A stretch of 64,000 nt of DNA, taken from HXMU1428-3 sp965215715. Its GTDB lineage: Bacteria; Pseudomonadota; Alphaproteobacteria; Rhizobiales; HXMU1428-3. Of the stretch, positions 43,282 to 52,455 are shown piece by piece. Location: NCBI GenBank assembly GCA_965215715.1, contig OZ244129.1, positions 1,302,001-1,366,000 on the forward strand, read 5' to 3'. The notes beneath the pieces were generated by a model that saw only the letters and a list, made by a program, of their open reading frames with translations, made no database searches and was not told where the DNA came from. The translations under genes were made by a program, and so were the position numbers. The first letter of the stretch is position 1; each line of letters starts with the position of its first letter.

Positions 43282-45513
43282 ATGGCCACAGCGATCAAAC
43301 AACAAGCCACAGATACGACTGAGCTGTCACCAAAGCTCATCGAAGATCTGAAACAAGCCTTAAGCCTGCATCAAGCTGAAGATTTTAAGGGGGCTGAAAA
43401 GCTTTACAAAAAGGCGCTCATTGAAAGTCAGTACCAGGCTGATGTGGCGTTAATGGTGGCGATTTTTTATCAACAAATAGGGCGCCATAAATATGTGATT
43501 ACGCTGTTAAACAAGGTCATTGCCAAAAATCCGTTTCATGCCAAACTGCATCATGTGCTTGGCAAATCCTATTTGGCCGATCAGCAATATGAAAATGCAC
43601 AAGACGCTTTAACCCGCGCTCAGGAACTAGACCCTAATAACACTGAGATTATTTATAAAAAGGGCATAAGCTTACATCGCCAAGGACAGTTAGAGCCAGC
43701 CCTACCTCTTTATCAAAAAGCGCTGGCGCAAATAAATGATCTAATCGAGCCTGACCAGATCGAGTTGTACCACAACCTTGCAGATCTCCTGTTTGCCAAT
43801 AAACAAAAACAACAAGCCATCCAATACTTAGAAGAGGCCTTGGCTAACAATTTGGCTGGCTATGGTACGCTGGTCCGCCTGGTAGTTGCTAAGGGTGAAA
43901 GCGCGCCAGGATCTTTAAAACATGTTATTGACGCCATTGCGTTAGATCCGACACAAGATGAGGCAAAAACCCTGTTTGCCCGTTGTTGTGAGCTGGGCTG
44001 TTTTCCTTCTCTTGCAAGCGCGCAAATGAAAGACATTATTTTGGCTTGCTTGAACAGCCAAAATGTCAATCATCAATCTTTGGCCATTGCTTGGTTTATC
44101 AACTTCTTTTTGCTAGCTGGTAAAGAAAGAGCCAAGGAACTGCTCGATGCGGCCGATTTTGCAAGCTTTTCTCAATTGATTTCTGACCAAGAGACAAAAA
44201 GCATCTTTTTTGATCCTTACTTTATACAGGGGCTAAAAAGCATTCGTGCTAACCGGCCCAACATAGAGCGGCTTTTAACATTTTTGCGCCAGGACTATCT
44301 GGAAAAAGCCAAGCAAGACCAAACCTTGTCAGATGATGAGCTGGCATTGCTTGGTGCCTTGGCACAGCAATGTTTTTTAAATGAATATGTTTTTTATATT
44401 TCTGAGCCTGAAACTGAGTTTGTACAACAACTCAAAACCAAGCTTGAAAATGCGCCCTCTTTCACCAAGCAAGAGTTTCAAAGCGTAGCGCTTTATGCCT
44501 GCTATGCCCCGCTCACAAATTTAAACAATCACGCAAACCTTGCAAAAACAAAAGATCTGCCTGATTTTCTGCAAGACGTGATCACCGTTCAAATCACAGA
44601 ACCTCTTGCCGAAAAGCAGTACCAAAAAACAATAAAGTCCTTGGGCGACATTGATAACCAAGTTTCTCAATCGGTGCGCCAGCAATATGAGGAAAACCCT
44701 TATCCACGTTGGAAGACAGAGAGCTTTTTTGCCCCTCACCATACCAAAGCTATTGATCAAAGATATCAGCCCAAACTCAATGTTCTGATTGCCGGGTGCG
44801 GTACTGGCAAACAAATTCTGTCTACTTACAATTTTTACCCCAACCCCAGCTTTACGGCCATCGACATCAGCAAAGCCAGCCTGGCTTATGCCAAAAGAAA
44901 GCTGAAAGAGTATGATCTAGAAAAACAGGTTAAGCTTTATCAATGCGACATTCTTGATGTTCACAAACTGGAAAGCAGCTATGATTATATTGAATGTTGC
45001 GGTGTGCTTCACCACATGCAAGATCCGCTGGCCGGCCTGAAAGCGCTTTGTAATCAGTTAAAACCTGGTGGCAAAATGAAGCTTGCCCTATACAGCACGC
45101 TGGCCCGTGATTCAATTTACCAAGCAAGGCAATTCATTCAGGAAAAAGGGTTTGAGGGCAATGTGGAAGGCATTCGGGAATGCCGCAAACATATGATAGA
45201 TGAAAGTTTTGTCGATCAAACAGCTTTTCCGCTTTATCAATGGCGCGATTTTAACAGCTTGTCTGAATGCCGTGATTTGCTGTTTCATGTGCAAGAAACA
45301 AGCTATGATTTGCTAGAAATCGATGAGCTCTTGAGCCAAGCGGGGCTTTTATTTGACGGGTTTTTTATTGATCAATCTGTCAGCAAAGTGTTTTCAGAAC
45401 ACTATGACCAAACAAGCGATTTGAAAAACTTGTCCAAATGGGCTCAGTTCGAACAATCTTATCCCAATACCTTTGCAGGGATGTATCAATTCATGGCGAT
45501 AAAACCGCAATAG
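43282..45513 (+). CDS. TPR protein with C-terminal SAM-dependent methyltransferase
   Basis: The 743-residue protein starts with tetratricopeptide repeats (about 15-200; DFKGAEKLYKKALIES, LGKSYLADQQYENAQDALTRAQELDPNN, KGISLHRQGQLEPALPLYQKALA). A helical middle follows. A class I methyltransferase (about 495-640) has motif I VLIAGCGTGKQILST, the acidic TAIDISKASLAYAKRKL, and YDYIECCGVLHHMQDPLAGL. The start at ATG 43282 is fixed by GGAAGG at 43270-43275; the frame also runs back into the ABC gene. It resembles TPR-methyltransferases linked to glycan or protein modification. The acceptor is not known. Confidence 0.82.
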   Translation: MATAIKQQATDTTELSPKLIEDLKQALSLHQAEDFKGAEKLYKKALIESQYQADVALMVAIFYQQIGRHKYVITLLNKVIAKNPFHAKLHHVLGKSYLADQQYENAQDALTRAQELDPNNTEIIYKKGISLHRQGQLEPALPLYQKALAQINDLIEPDQIELYHNLADLLFANKQKQQAIQYLEEALANNLAGYGTLVRLVVAKGESAPGSLKHVIDAIALDPTQDEAKTLFARCCELGCFPSLASAQMKDIILACLNSQNVNHQSLAIAWFINFFLLAGKERAKELLDAADFASFSQLISDQETKSIFFDPYFIQGLKSIRANRPNIERLLTFLRQDYLEKAKQDQTLSDDELALLGALAQQCFLNEYVFYISEPETEFVQQLKTKLENAPSFTKQEFQSVALYACYAPLTNLNNHANLAKTKDLPDFLQDVITVQITEPLAEKQYQKTIKSLGDIDNQVSQSVRQQYEENPYPRWKTESFFAPHHTKAIDQRYQPKLNVLIAGCGTGKQILSTYNFYPNPSFTAIDISKASLAYAKRKLKEYDLEKQVKLYQCDILDVHKLESSYDYIECCGVLHHMQDPLAGLKALCNQLKPGGKMKLALYSTLARDSIYQARQFIQEKGFEGNVEGIRECRKHMIDESFVDQTAFPLYQWRDFNSLSECRDLLFHVQETSYDLLEIDELLSQAGLLFDGFFIDQSVSKVFSEHYDQTSDLKNLSKWAQFEQSYPNTFAGMYQFMAIKPQ

Positions 45514-45644
45514 AATGGGCAAACCCTCTTGCTTTTCTCATTTGTATCAGCTATACGTTGCGGCTTGAAATCCATTAATACTTGCTATTTGCTCCTTTAA
45601 AATACTTTAAGGGATCATTTTTTAATTGGCGAAAGCGAAACGAG

Positions 45645-45863
45645 ATGAAAAAAGATATTCATCCAGATTATCACAAAGTTACTGTTGCCCTAACGGACGG
45701 CACTGAATTTGAAACCTTTTCTACTTATGGTTCTGAAGGTGAGCGGATTGTTTTGGATATTGACCCTAAAACACACCCTGCATGGACAGGTGGTAGCCAG
45801 CACTTGATTGACCGTGGTGGCCGGCTTTCTAAATTTAAGAAGAAATTTGACGGCTTTATTTAA
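45645..45863 (+). CDS. rpmE: Ribosomal protein L31
   Basis: This 72-residue protein starts MKKDIHPDYHKVTVALTDG and contains HPAWTGGSQHLIDRGGRLSKFKKKF. It lacks the CxxC zinc cysteines of many L31 proteins, as is usual in Alphaproteobacteria. I chose ATG 45645; the longer frame from 45582 is not family-like. A terminator follows at 45912-45948. Confidence 0.95.
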   Translation: MKKDIHPDYHKVTVALTDGTEFETFSTYGSEGERIVLDIDPKTHPAWTGGSQHLIDRGGRLSKFKKKFDGFI

Positions 45864-45911
45864 GGCTTGCCTGTTTCAAACTGGCTGTATAAGTTTTTTG
45901 AATACTGAATT

Positions 45912-45948
45912 AAAAAAGCTCATTGGGATATTCCCAATGAGCTTTTTT
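45912..45948. terminator. Bidirectional terminator between rpmE and the DUF1465 gene
   Basis: AAAAAAGCTCATTGGGA and its perfect complement form a 17-bp stem with a 2-4-nt loop. A and T runs lie on both sides, as suits two convergent genes. Confidence 0.9.
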
Positions 45949-45987
45949 CATGACGCCACCCTTTTAGGATGACATGCTTTAAGAATT

Positions 45988-46533
45988 TTAACGCGGAATG
46001 CTGACTTCTTGCGCGCCAAAGGCTTGCTTTAGCATTTCATATTGCCGCGAAATAGGACTTGTTTCTGTTTCTTTTTGTTCAGGTTCTTCGTGAATCATCT
46101 TCTCTAAAGCGTGAATACGATCATACAAACGCTCTGCATTTTTTATCAACTGCTGCAAGCGGGCTGGTAAGTCTGGGAAATGCTTAATGTGAGCTGCTCG
46201 GGTTGAGGTTTGAATTTTAACCTTTTGCTTTTCAGCCATTGCTTGTTCAGCTGTCATCTCACCCTCATTGACAGCGCGCTGTATGAGCAACCAAGACGCC
46301 ATTTGCATTAACCGGGTTGTAAGACGCATGCTTTCAGTTGCATAGGCCAAAGAGGCTGTTTGAGACAAGGCTTTGGCTTCGCGCCGCCCGTCCGTGTCGA
46401 GATAATTGGCGGTTTCTTCAACCAACCCCATACCTTCTTTAAAAATATCTAGGAAACATTCTGAACTGACAAACCGTTCTGCAAAGGAAATGGTTTGTGT
46501 ATCTTTACTATTCTTTTCAATGACGCGAGACAT
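45988..46533 (-). CDS. rcdA: DUF1465 protein, RcdA-like
   Basis: This 181-residue helical protein matches the DUF1465 family (SFAERFVSSECFLDIFKEGMGLVEETANYLD, YATESMRLTTRLMQMASWLLIQRAV). To my knowledge Caulobacter RcdA, an adaptor that helps ClpXP degrade CtrA during the cell cycle, belongs to this family. The symbol is a homology guess; the role in this organism is not shown. It ends convergent to rpmE, and the DUF1192 gene lies next upstream on the same strand. Confidence 0.75.
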   Translation of the reverse strand: MSRVIEKNSKDTQTISFAERFVSSECFLDIFKEGMGLVEETANYLDTDGRREAKALSQTASLAYATESMRLTTRLMQMASWLLIQRAVNEGEMTAEQAMAEKQKVKIQTSTRAAHIKHFPDLPARLQQLIKNAERLYDRIHALEKMIHEEPEQKETETSPISRQYEMLKQAFGAQEVSIPR

Positions 46534-46994
46534 ACTTACTCTCTAACTTAACTAATAAACGCTACTAACAAAAAACTTAACTGACCTAAAACTCTTAACG
46601 CACAACACTCTTTCAAGCTTTATGTCCAAGCTTCATGCCATCCATAACTCGACTTAAGCTTTTCCATTGGAGCAAAAATAAGGCCAGTTTTAGCGTTACT
46701 CACAACAGTTCTCTAATATGACTTAATTTTTCGTTTTTGGCCATAAAAAAAAGCCGCCAAAATTTGGCGGCTTAGGAAGTTAACAGGGAGGCGTCACAGA
46801 GCAAAATCTATAAAGCTCTGTTATTCAGTAAATACTGAATGGTTTTAAGATACCGCCAAATTCATAACAAAACCTTAATGAGGCTATTAAAATACAATCT
46901 ATTTGGGAACAGACTCATATTTTATTTACCTTAAAGCTTTGTTAACAGCGGCCCAACCACGCCCTCTTGTCCCATTTTTTTACATTCTTACAGT
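46534..46994 (-). other. Intergenic region with terminator of the DUF1192 gene
   Basis: AAGCCGCCAAA and TTTGGCGGCTT (46751-46773) pair around one base, followed on the minus strand by TTTTTTTT. This is a strong terminator, though 220 nt after the DUF1192 stop. The rest holds the promoter of the DUF1465 gene. TTAAC-like boxes near 46545-46600 are not spaced as a CtrA site. No further gene is visible. Confidence 0.65.
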
Positions 46995-47231
46995 TTATTT
47001 TGTGTCAGATTTAAACAAGCTTTCAGCCTGGCTGGCTTGGGTTTGTTTTGTGCGAATTGTTTCATTAACCCGCTCTATTTCCTCATTTAATGCCCTCAAT
47101 AAGGCTTCAAGGTCAGCAATTGAAAAGGCGCTTAAATCCTGGCCGATGACCATTTCAGTTTGAGATGGTTTTTGAGGTTGCCACTCTTCTTCACTCACGA
47201 AAAAAACTTCTCCTTTTTTCTGCCTGTTCAT
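46995..47231 (-). CDS. DUF1192 family protein
   Basis: This 78-residue protein contains PQKPSQTEMVIGQDLSAFSIADLEALLRALNEEIERVNETI, the core of DUF1192, with a coiled-coil C-terminus. It is an uncharacterised protein of Alphaproteobacteria. It lies next to the DUF1465 gene and divergent from the quinone oxidoreductase gene, an arrangement I recall from other members of the class. Confidence 0.8.
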   Translation of the reverse strand: MNRQKKGEVFFVSEEEWQPQKPSQTEMVIGQDLSAFSIADLEALLRALNEEIERVNETIRTKQTQASQAESLFKSDTK

Positions 47232-47319
47232 ATCAACATTTTTATTCTACAGCTTAACAATAACCTCAGAATGTGTCATTTGCTCCATTCTCATTGTTTC
47301 ATTTTGACCCAAGGATATC

Positions 47320-48321
47320 ATGATGTCTATGCCCTCCACCATGCAAGCTGTCCTGGCGCCTGAACAAGCTGGTGCCGATCATTTAGAAATCACCTCAATA
47401 GACGTGCCTGCATGTGGACCGAGACAAATCTTGATTAAGGTTGCCGCGGCCGGCGTTAACCGGCCTGATATTTTGCAACGAGATGGGCTCTATCCAGCGC
47501 CCAAAGGCCATTCATTGGTGTTAGGGCTTGAAGTGGCCGGTGAAATTGTCGCTGTGGGACCTGATGTCACCGGCTTTCAAATTGGAGATAAGGTTACTGC
47601 CCTTGTAAACGGTGGTGGCTATGCGCAATATTGCTTGGCTGAGCAAGGCGCTGCCCTGCCAATTCCTGAAGGCTTATCAATGATTGAGGCTGCTGGCTTA
47701 CCAGAAACGGTCTTTACCGTTTGGCACAATGTCTTTCAGCGTGGCCAATTAAAACCGGGCGAGTGGTTTATGGTTCATGGGGGGACCAGTGGCATTGGCA
47801 CAACGGCCATTCAAATGGTCAAGGCCATTGGTGCTAAGGTGATTGCAACAGCTGGCAGTGAAGAAAAATGTGAAGCCTGCCGCGCGCTTGGTGCGGATGA
47901 GGCGATTAATTATAAAACTCTCGATTTTGTTGAAAGCGCAAAAGCGGCCACGCAAGGGCGCGGTGTTGATGTGATTTTGGATATGGTTGGCGGAGAGTAT
48001 ATTGAGCGCAATATTGCAGCCTGTGCCACTGAGGGGCGTATTGTGCAAATTGCTTTTCTCGGCGGGCCAAAAGCAAAGGTCAATTTTATGCGTTTGATGC
48101 TCAAACGCTTGACGTTGACTGGCTCAACCCTGCGCTCGCGCAGTGATAAAATGAAAGCTGAGTTAGCACAAGAGGTCAAAGATAATGTCTGGCCGCTGAT
48201 TAGCAAAGGGGAGATTGCCCCGCAAATTTACAAGGTGTTTAAATTTCAAGAGGTGATCCAAGCCCATAAATGCATGGAACAGGGAGATCATATCGGCAAA
48301 ATCATGCTCGACTTCAGTTAA
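47320..48321 (+). CDS. NAD(P)H:quinone oxidoreductase (zinc-independent MDR, PIG3-like)
   Basis: The 333-residue protein is a medium-chain dehydrogenase/reductase. It lacks the catalytic zinc ligands. The GroES-like half holds VAAAGVNRPDILQRDGLYPAPKG; the Rossmann half holds VHGGTSGIGTTAIQMVKAIGAKVIATAGS for NADPH. The end IGKIMLDF is typical of the PIG3/QOR group. It reduces quinones in the cytoplasm. Two ATGs lie in tandem at 47320 and 47323 behind AAGGAT. Confidence 0.9.
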   Translation: MMSMPSTMQAVLAPEQAGADHLEITSIDVPACGPRQILIKVAAAGVNRPDILQRDGLYPAPKGHSLVLGLEVAGEIVAVGPDVTGFQIGDKVTALVNGGGYAQYCLAEQGAALPIPEGLSMIEAAGLPETVFTVWHNVFQRGQLKPGEWFMVHGGTSGIGTTAIQMVKAIGAKVIATAGSEEKCEACRALGADEAINYKTLDFVESAKAATQGRGVDVILDMVGGEYIERNIAACATEGRIVQIAFLGGPKAKVNFMRLMLKRLTLTGSTLRSRSDKMKAELAQEVKDNVWPLISKGEIAPQIYKVFKFQEVIQAHKCMEQGDHIGKIMLDFS

Positions 48322-48377
48322 ATCCACACCTGGTAATGTCAGATAACAAGTTGCTTCTTGCCTCAACACGTTGCGCG

Positions 48378-48683
48378 TTAGCTGACAACGAAGACAAAGA
48401 AGATAACGGTAACCACACAATAGGTTGTGATATGATCTTTATTCACCGCGACCCAATTTAAAATGGTGCGGGGCACTTGGCGAACGAAGGCATTGGAAAG
48501 CCACAAACAACCGATCATGGCTGAGAGCCCTAGGGTCCAAAATGTGGCGTAATAATTGTTTCCAGCTTCAAATTCACCGGTTTGGGCAATGACTGTGCCA
48601 GTAATGGCCAGGCTTATAAATAATGCCACCATTGATGCCAAGCCCAATAGCACCAAAATGGTGTAACGCACGAACTCAAACAT
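48378..48683 (-). CDS. Small membrane protein of unknown function
   Basis: This 101-residue protein has three hydrophobic segments (about 8-33, 43-63 and 85-101) with a short basic loop near 70. GGAG lies 8 nt before the ATG, so it is probably real. I do not recognise the family. It converges on the quinone oxidoreductase gene and lies next downstream of the E1-like gene's promoter-distal end. Confidence 0.6.
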   Translation of the reverse strand: MFEFVRYTILVLLGLASMVALFISLAITGTVIAQTGEFEAGNNYYATFWTLGLSAMIGCLWLSNAFVRQVPRTILNWVAVNKDHITTYCVVTVIFFVFVVS

Positions 48684-48806
48684 AACTTACTCCAAACGCA
48701 ACTAGATCAAGTTTAACTCAAATTGGTTAAAAATTTTCTAGTTTTAGGTGTAAGATAGATGAATTCGCGCGAAACTCCTTATATCATATTGTTTTGTCTT
48801 ATCTTT

Positions 48807-51179
48807 TTACACATGACGCACAGGACGCCCTGTGGTGCAATGGGCCGCGGCTGCCACAATGGCATCAGCATCAATGCCGAAATGGTGATATAAATCATCG
48901 ATTGTTCCGGTCTGGCCGAAATGCTCAACCCCCAGCGCAATTGTGTGGTGTCCGCAAACCCCGCCAAGCCAGGCCAAAGTGGCCGGATGGCCATCAATAA
49001 CCGTGATCAGCTTGGCATGGGCTGGAATATCAGACAACAACGTCTCAATGTGGCTTTGTGCTGACCCGCCTCTTCTGCGAACCCGGCCAGCGGCATGCCA
49101 GCCAGCATTCAAACGGTCTGCAGAGGTAACGGCCAAAACGCCAATATCACGTCTGTCTTCGCCAAGCCGCCCGGCCGCTTCAATCGCTTCAGGGGCAACA
49201 CAGCCTTGATAGACGATAATCATATCCGCATTGGGCCCTGGTTCTTTCAACCAATAAGCCCCATCGATTACGCCTTGCTCATAAGACTTGGTTGGGCGGA
49301 CCTTGAATTGCTCAATTGGTCGGGTCGAAAGCCGCAAATAAACAGAACCGCCCGTTTCATCACGCAACCAGGTGCGCTCGTCTGGGTCACCTTGTCCATC
49401 GCGCTGCATGTAATCAAATGACCAATCCATAATGATGGAAAGCTCATCCAAAAAGGCTGGCTCGAAAGACGACAGGCCATCTTGGCTCATACCAATCAAT
49501 GGTGTGGCGATTGATTGGTGCGCACCGCCCTCTGGGGCCAGAGTGATCCCTGACGGGGTGGCAACCAATAAGAAACGTGCATCTTGGTAACAAGCATAAT
49601 TAAGCGCATCGAGCCCTCTGGAGATGAACGGGTCATACAGCGTGCCAACCGGCAAGATCCGTTTGCCAAATAAAGAATGGCTCAAGCCAGCGGCACCCAA
49701 CATCAAGAACAAATTCATCTCAGCAATGCCAAGCTCAATATGTTGCCCTTGTGGACCACTGGTCCATTTTAGGGCAGAGGGGATTTTCTCTGCTTTAAAG
49801 CGGTCTTCTTGTCCTTCATGGGCAAATAGTTGCTTTTTGTTCACCCAAGCGCCAAGGTTGGTTGAAACGGTCACATCGGGTGATGTGGTCATAATCCGGT
49901 CTGAGATTGGGCTATCAATGCTGGCATAATGGTTCATCAACTTGCCGAACCCTGCTTGGGTTGACAATTTCACATCGGTTAAGAAGTGAGGGCCAGGAGC
50001 CTCAATGAGCTCATCATTTTTGCGCCGGTTGCTGTCTTTAAAGAATTTACACTCTTTTAAATATGCTTCGATCTCAGTTTGTTGATCTTCAAGTCCGGCA
50101 TAGGGTTCCCATTCTTGTCCCTCTTCAATGTTCATTTGCTTGGCAAAGGTTTTCATTTGATCCGGCGTCATAAGCCCGGAATGGTTATCTTTGTGGCCTT
50201 GTAATGGCGTGCCCCACCCTTTAACGGTGTAGGCAATAAAGGCTGTTGGATTGTCTGTTTCAGCCGCCTTTGTAAACGCGCTTTGCAAACTTTGCTGGCA
50301 ATGACCGCCTAAATTGCTCATTAAGTCTTGCAATTCATCGTCAGAGCGCCCGTCTATCAACGCGGTTACGGGGCCTTGGTCGCCCAAATCATCTAACAAA
50401 CGCTTGCGCCAGGCTGCCCCGCCTTGGAAGGTCAAGGCAGAAAAGTCTGAGTTGGGGCACTTATCAATCCATTTTTTAAGCTCTTGTCCGCCGGGCTCTT
50501 CAAAAGCTTCCAACTGCAAACGGCCATATTTAATCTCAACGATGTCCCAATCAAAGGCTTCGAAAACTGTTGTTAGCGTGTCGGACAAACCTTCTGGTAC
50601 AACCTGGTCAAGGCTTTGGCGGTTGTAGTCAATAATCCACCAGCAATTGCGCAAACCATGTTTGCGCCCTTCTTGCAAGCTTTCAAAGATATTACCCTCG
50701 TCAAATTCAGCATCGCCAACCAAAGAGATCATACGGCCCATATCTTTGTCCGTGATCATATCTTTGGCGCGAAGATAATCTTGAATAAGCGAGGCAAACA
50801 AAGTGATGCCAACACCAAGCCCAACTGAGCCGGTGGAAAAGTCAACATCATCAACGTCCTTGGTACGGCTCGGGTATGATTGCGCGCCTTGATAGCCTCG
50901 AAAGTTCTGTAACTTTTCCAAGGTTTGGTTGCCCATCATATATTGAATGGCATGAAAAACCGGAGAGGCATGCGGTTTTACCGCAACCCGGTCTTGGGGC
51001 TTAAGGACACTAAAGTACAGCGCTGTTAGTATAGACACAGAAGACGCACAAGAGGCCTGGTGACCGCCCACTTTGATCCCATCTGGGCTCTCGCGTAGGT
51101 GATTTGCATTATGGATAATCCAAGATGAAAGCCATAATATTTTGCGCTCTAAAGTTTCTAACATCTGTTCATTGGTCAT
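48807..51179 (-). CDS. Homodimeric 2-oxoacid dehydrogenase E1-like protein (AceE/MdeB family, transketolase fold)
   Basis: The 790-residue protein has both thiamine-diphosphate halves. The N-terminal part has GGHQASCASSVSILTALYF and the diphosphate motif GDAEFDEGNIFES...N. The C-terminal part has HIELGIAEMNLFLMLGAAGLS, ATPSGITLAPEGGAHQS and VIDGHPATLAWLGGV. It is like pyruvate dehydrogenase E1 of the AceE type but shorter than the usual 880-900. No E2 or E3 gene is adjacent. Such genes beside an Lrp-type regulator recall mdeB (2-ketobutyrate) of Pseudomonas. The substrate is unproven. Confidence 0.82.
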   Translation of the reverse strand: MTNEQMLETLERKILWLSSWIIHNANHLRESPDGIKVGGHQASCASSVSILTALYFSVLKPQDRVAVKPHASPVFHAIQYMMGNQTLEKLQNFRGYQGAQSYPSRTKDVDDVDFSTGSVGLGVGITLFASLIQDYLRAKDMITDKDMGRMISLVGDAEFDEGNIFESLQEGRKHGLRNCWWIIDYNRQSLDQVVPEGLSDTLTTVFEAFDWDIVEIKYGRLQLEAFEEPGGQELKKWIDKCPNSDFSALTFQGGAAWRKRLLDDLGDQGPVTALIDGRSDDELQDLMSNLGGHCQQSLQSAFTKAAETDNPTAFIAYTVKGWGTPLQGHKDNHSGLMTPDQMKTFAKQMNIEEGQEWEPYAGLEDQQTEIEAYLKECKFFKDSNRRKNDELIEAPGPHFLTDVKLSTQAGFGKLMNHYASIDSPISDRIMTTSPDVTVSTNLGAWVNKKQLFAHEGQEDRFKAEKIPSALKWTSGPQGQHIELGIAEMNLFLMLGAAGLSHSLFGKRILPVGTLYDPFISRGLDALNYACYQDARFLLVATPSGITLAPEGGAHQSIATPLIGMSQDGLSSFEPAFLDELSIIMDWSFDYMQRDGQGDPDERTWLRDETGGSVYLRLSTRPIEQFKVRPTKSYEQGVIDGAYWLKEPGPNADMIIVYQGCVAPEAIEAAGRLGEDRRDIGVLAVTSADRLNAGWHAAGRVRRRGGSAQSHIETLLSDIPAHAKLITVIDGHPATLAWLGGVCGHHTIALGVEHFGQTGTIDDLYHHFGIDADAIVAAAAHCTTGRPVRHV

Positions 51180-51297
51180 GATGACAATGCCCCGTTTGAT
51201 TAATTTTAATGTGATGAAAAAACAATGATGTCACAAAACCGGCGCTATTAAGTTTCTTTTTTATCTTTATTCATGCAAAATTTAGTCAATTATGCTA

Positions 51298-51313
51298 ATA
51301 ATATCGATATTAT
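51298..51313. promoter_or_regulatory. 16-bp perfect palindrome at the lrp start codon
   Basis: ATAATATCGATATTAT is a perfect palindrome that reaches into the ATG (51312) of the Lrp-type regulator gene. Its place suggests autoregulation, with possible control of the divergent E1 gene that starts 133 nt away. Confidence 0.5.
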
Positions 51314-51782
51314 GGACCAAATTGACCAAAAAATACTCCGTGCCTTACAATTTGATGGCCGATTGACGAACCTTGAATTGTCTCAAAAGGTCGGGCTTTC
51401 TCCGTCCCCGTGCTTGCGGCGGGTGCGCGCTTTGGAAGAGCAAGGCATTCTGGTTGGCTATACCGCCTTGCTGGATCAAGATGCTTATGGTCTGCCTATG
51501 AATGTGTTTGTCTCTGTGCGGTTAGAGCAACAATCAACGGCTTCCATTCAAAAATTTGAGGATGCCATTAACAAACTTGACGAAGTGCTTGACTGCTACT
51601 TAATGACGGGTAATAGAGATTATTTATTACGCGTGGTCAGTCAAAATTTAAAATCATATGAAGTTTTTGTGCGTGATAAACTTACGACCATACCCGGCAT
51701 TGCCGCGATTGAATCAAGTTTTGCCCTCGGGCGGGTTAAAAAACGTTCCGTCTTTCCCCCGCTCTCGCTTTTTGAAAGATAG
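51312..51782 (+). CDS. Lrp/AsnC-family transcriptional regulator
   Basis: This 156-residue protein has an N-terminal helix-turn-helix (MDQIDQKILRALQFDGRLTNLELSQKVGLSPSPCLRRVRALEEQGIL). The C-terminal RAM domain binds an amino acid (VFVSVRLEQQ, CYLMTGNRDYLLRVV). I chose ATG 51312; the longer frame from 51273 has no support. It is divergent from the E1-like gene, which it probably controls. Confidence 0.9.
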   Translation: MDQIDQKILRALQFDGRLTNLELSQKVGLSPSPCLRRVRALEEQGILVGYTALLDQDAYGLPMNVFVSVRLEQQSTASIQKFEDAINKLDEVLDCYLMTGNRDYLLRVVSQNLKSYEVFVRDKLTTIPGIAAIESSFALGRVKKRSVFPPLSLFER

Positions 51783-51790
51783 ATTTGAAT

Positions 51791-52183
51791 ATGCAAACCA
51801 TTCTTGTGCCATTTGACGGTTCAAAACATGCCCTGAAAGCTCTGCATATAGCAGGTGATTTGGCAGAAAAATATAAATGTGAGATCTGCCTTATCAGCAT
51901 CATTGCCAAGGCCCCAAAAGACCTGCAGGATGCCCGCCAGACAACACAAAAGTTAATCGCATTGGCAAAATCAAAATTAAACACACGCGGGCTTGAACCG
52001 GCCAGCATGGATATTGAGGTGGGGGAGCCGGCTGAGTGCATTTTATTGGCGGCCAAACGCCATAAAGTTAGCACCATTGTTATGGGCTGCCGGGGCGAGA
52101 GTATGCAAGGGGGCTCACAATTTGGCAGCGTATCGCAAAAGGTCTTTCAAATGGCCACTTGCACTTGCATTTCTGTAAAATAA
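51791..52183 (+). CDS. Universal stress protein (UspA family)
   Basis: The 130-residue protein opens MQTILVPFDGSKHALKALHIAGDLA. It has the ATP-type motif MGCRGESMQGGSQFGSVSQKV near 100-120. The ATG at 51791 lies 8 nt after the Lrp stop, so the two may share a transcript. It helps cells survive stress; its direct partner is unknown. Confidence 0.85.
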   Translation: MQTILVPFDGSKHALKALHIAGDLAEKYKCEICLISIIAKAPKDLQDARQTTQKLIALAKSKLNTRGLEPASMDIEVGEPAECILLAAKRHKVSTIVMGCRGESMQGGSQFGSVSQKVFQMATCTCISVK

Positions 52184-52186
52184 AAA

Positions 52187-52213
52187 AACCGCCAAGCATA
52201 TAACTTGGCGGTT
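52187..52213. terminator. Bidirectional terminator between uspA and the cold-shock gene
   Basis: AACCGCCAAG, a 7-nt loop and CTTGGCGGTT. An A-run precedes it, and TTCTTTAAAA follows. Confidence 0.85.
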
Positions 52214-52239
52214 CTTTAAAACTTATTTCATGACCAAAA

Positions 52240-52455
52240 TTAATTGCCCATTTGAATGTTAGTGGCTTGTTTGCCACGACCGCGTGGGTCATCTTCAATA
52301 TCAAAAGTAACTTTGTCACCTTCGTCAACTTGAGAAATGCCAGAACGCTCTAGCGCAGTAACGTGTACAAACACGTCTTTGCTGCCATCTTCAGGAGTGA
52401 TAAAACCAAAGCCTTTGCTGTGGTTGAAAAATTTAACTGTGCCATTTGTTGACAT
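52240..52455 (-). CDS. Cold-shock domain protein (CspA family)
   Basis: This 71-residue protein has NGTVKFFNHSKGFGFITPEDG (RNP1 KGFGFI) and DVFVHVTALERSG (RNP2 VFVHV). It binds single-stranded RNA and DNA. Its leader is not separately resolved, but about 400 nt of intergenic DNA precede it, which allows the long leader usual for csp genes. Confidence 0.95.
   Translation of the reverse strand: MSTNGTVKFFNHSKGFGFITPEDGSKDVFVHVTALERSGISQVDEGDKVTFDIEDDPRGRGKQATNIQMGN

Noticed and set aside
46540..46605. Possible CtrA sites (TTAA boxes) upstream of the rcdA-like gene
   Set aside because: TTAA boxes are present, but none are 7 nt apart as in the CtrA consensus.
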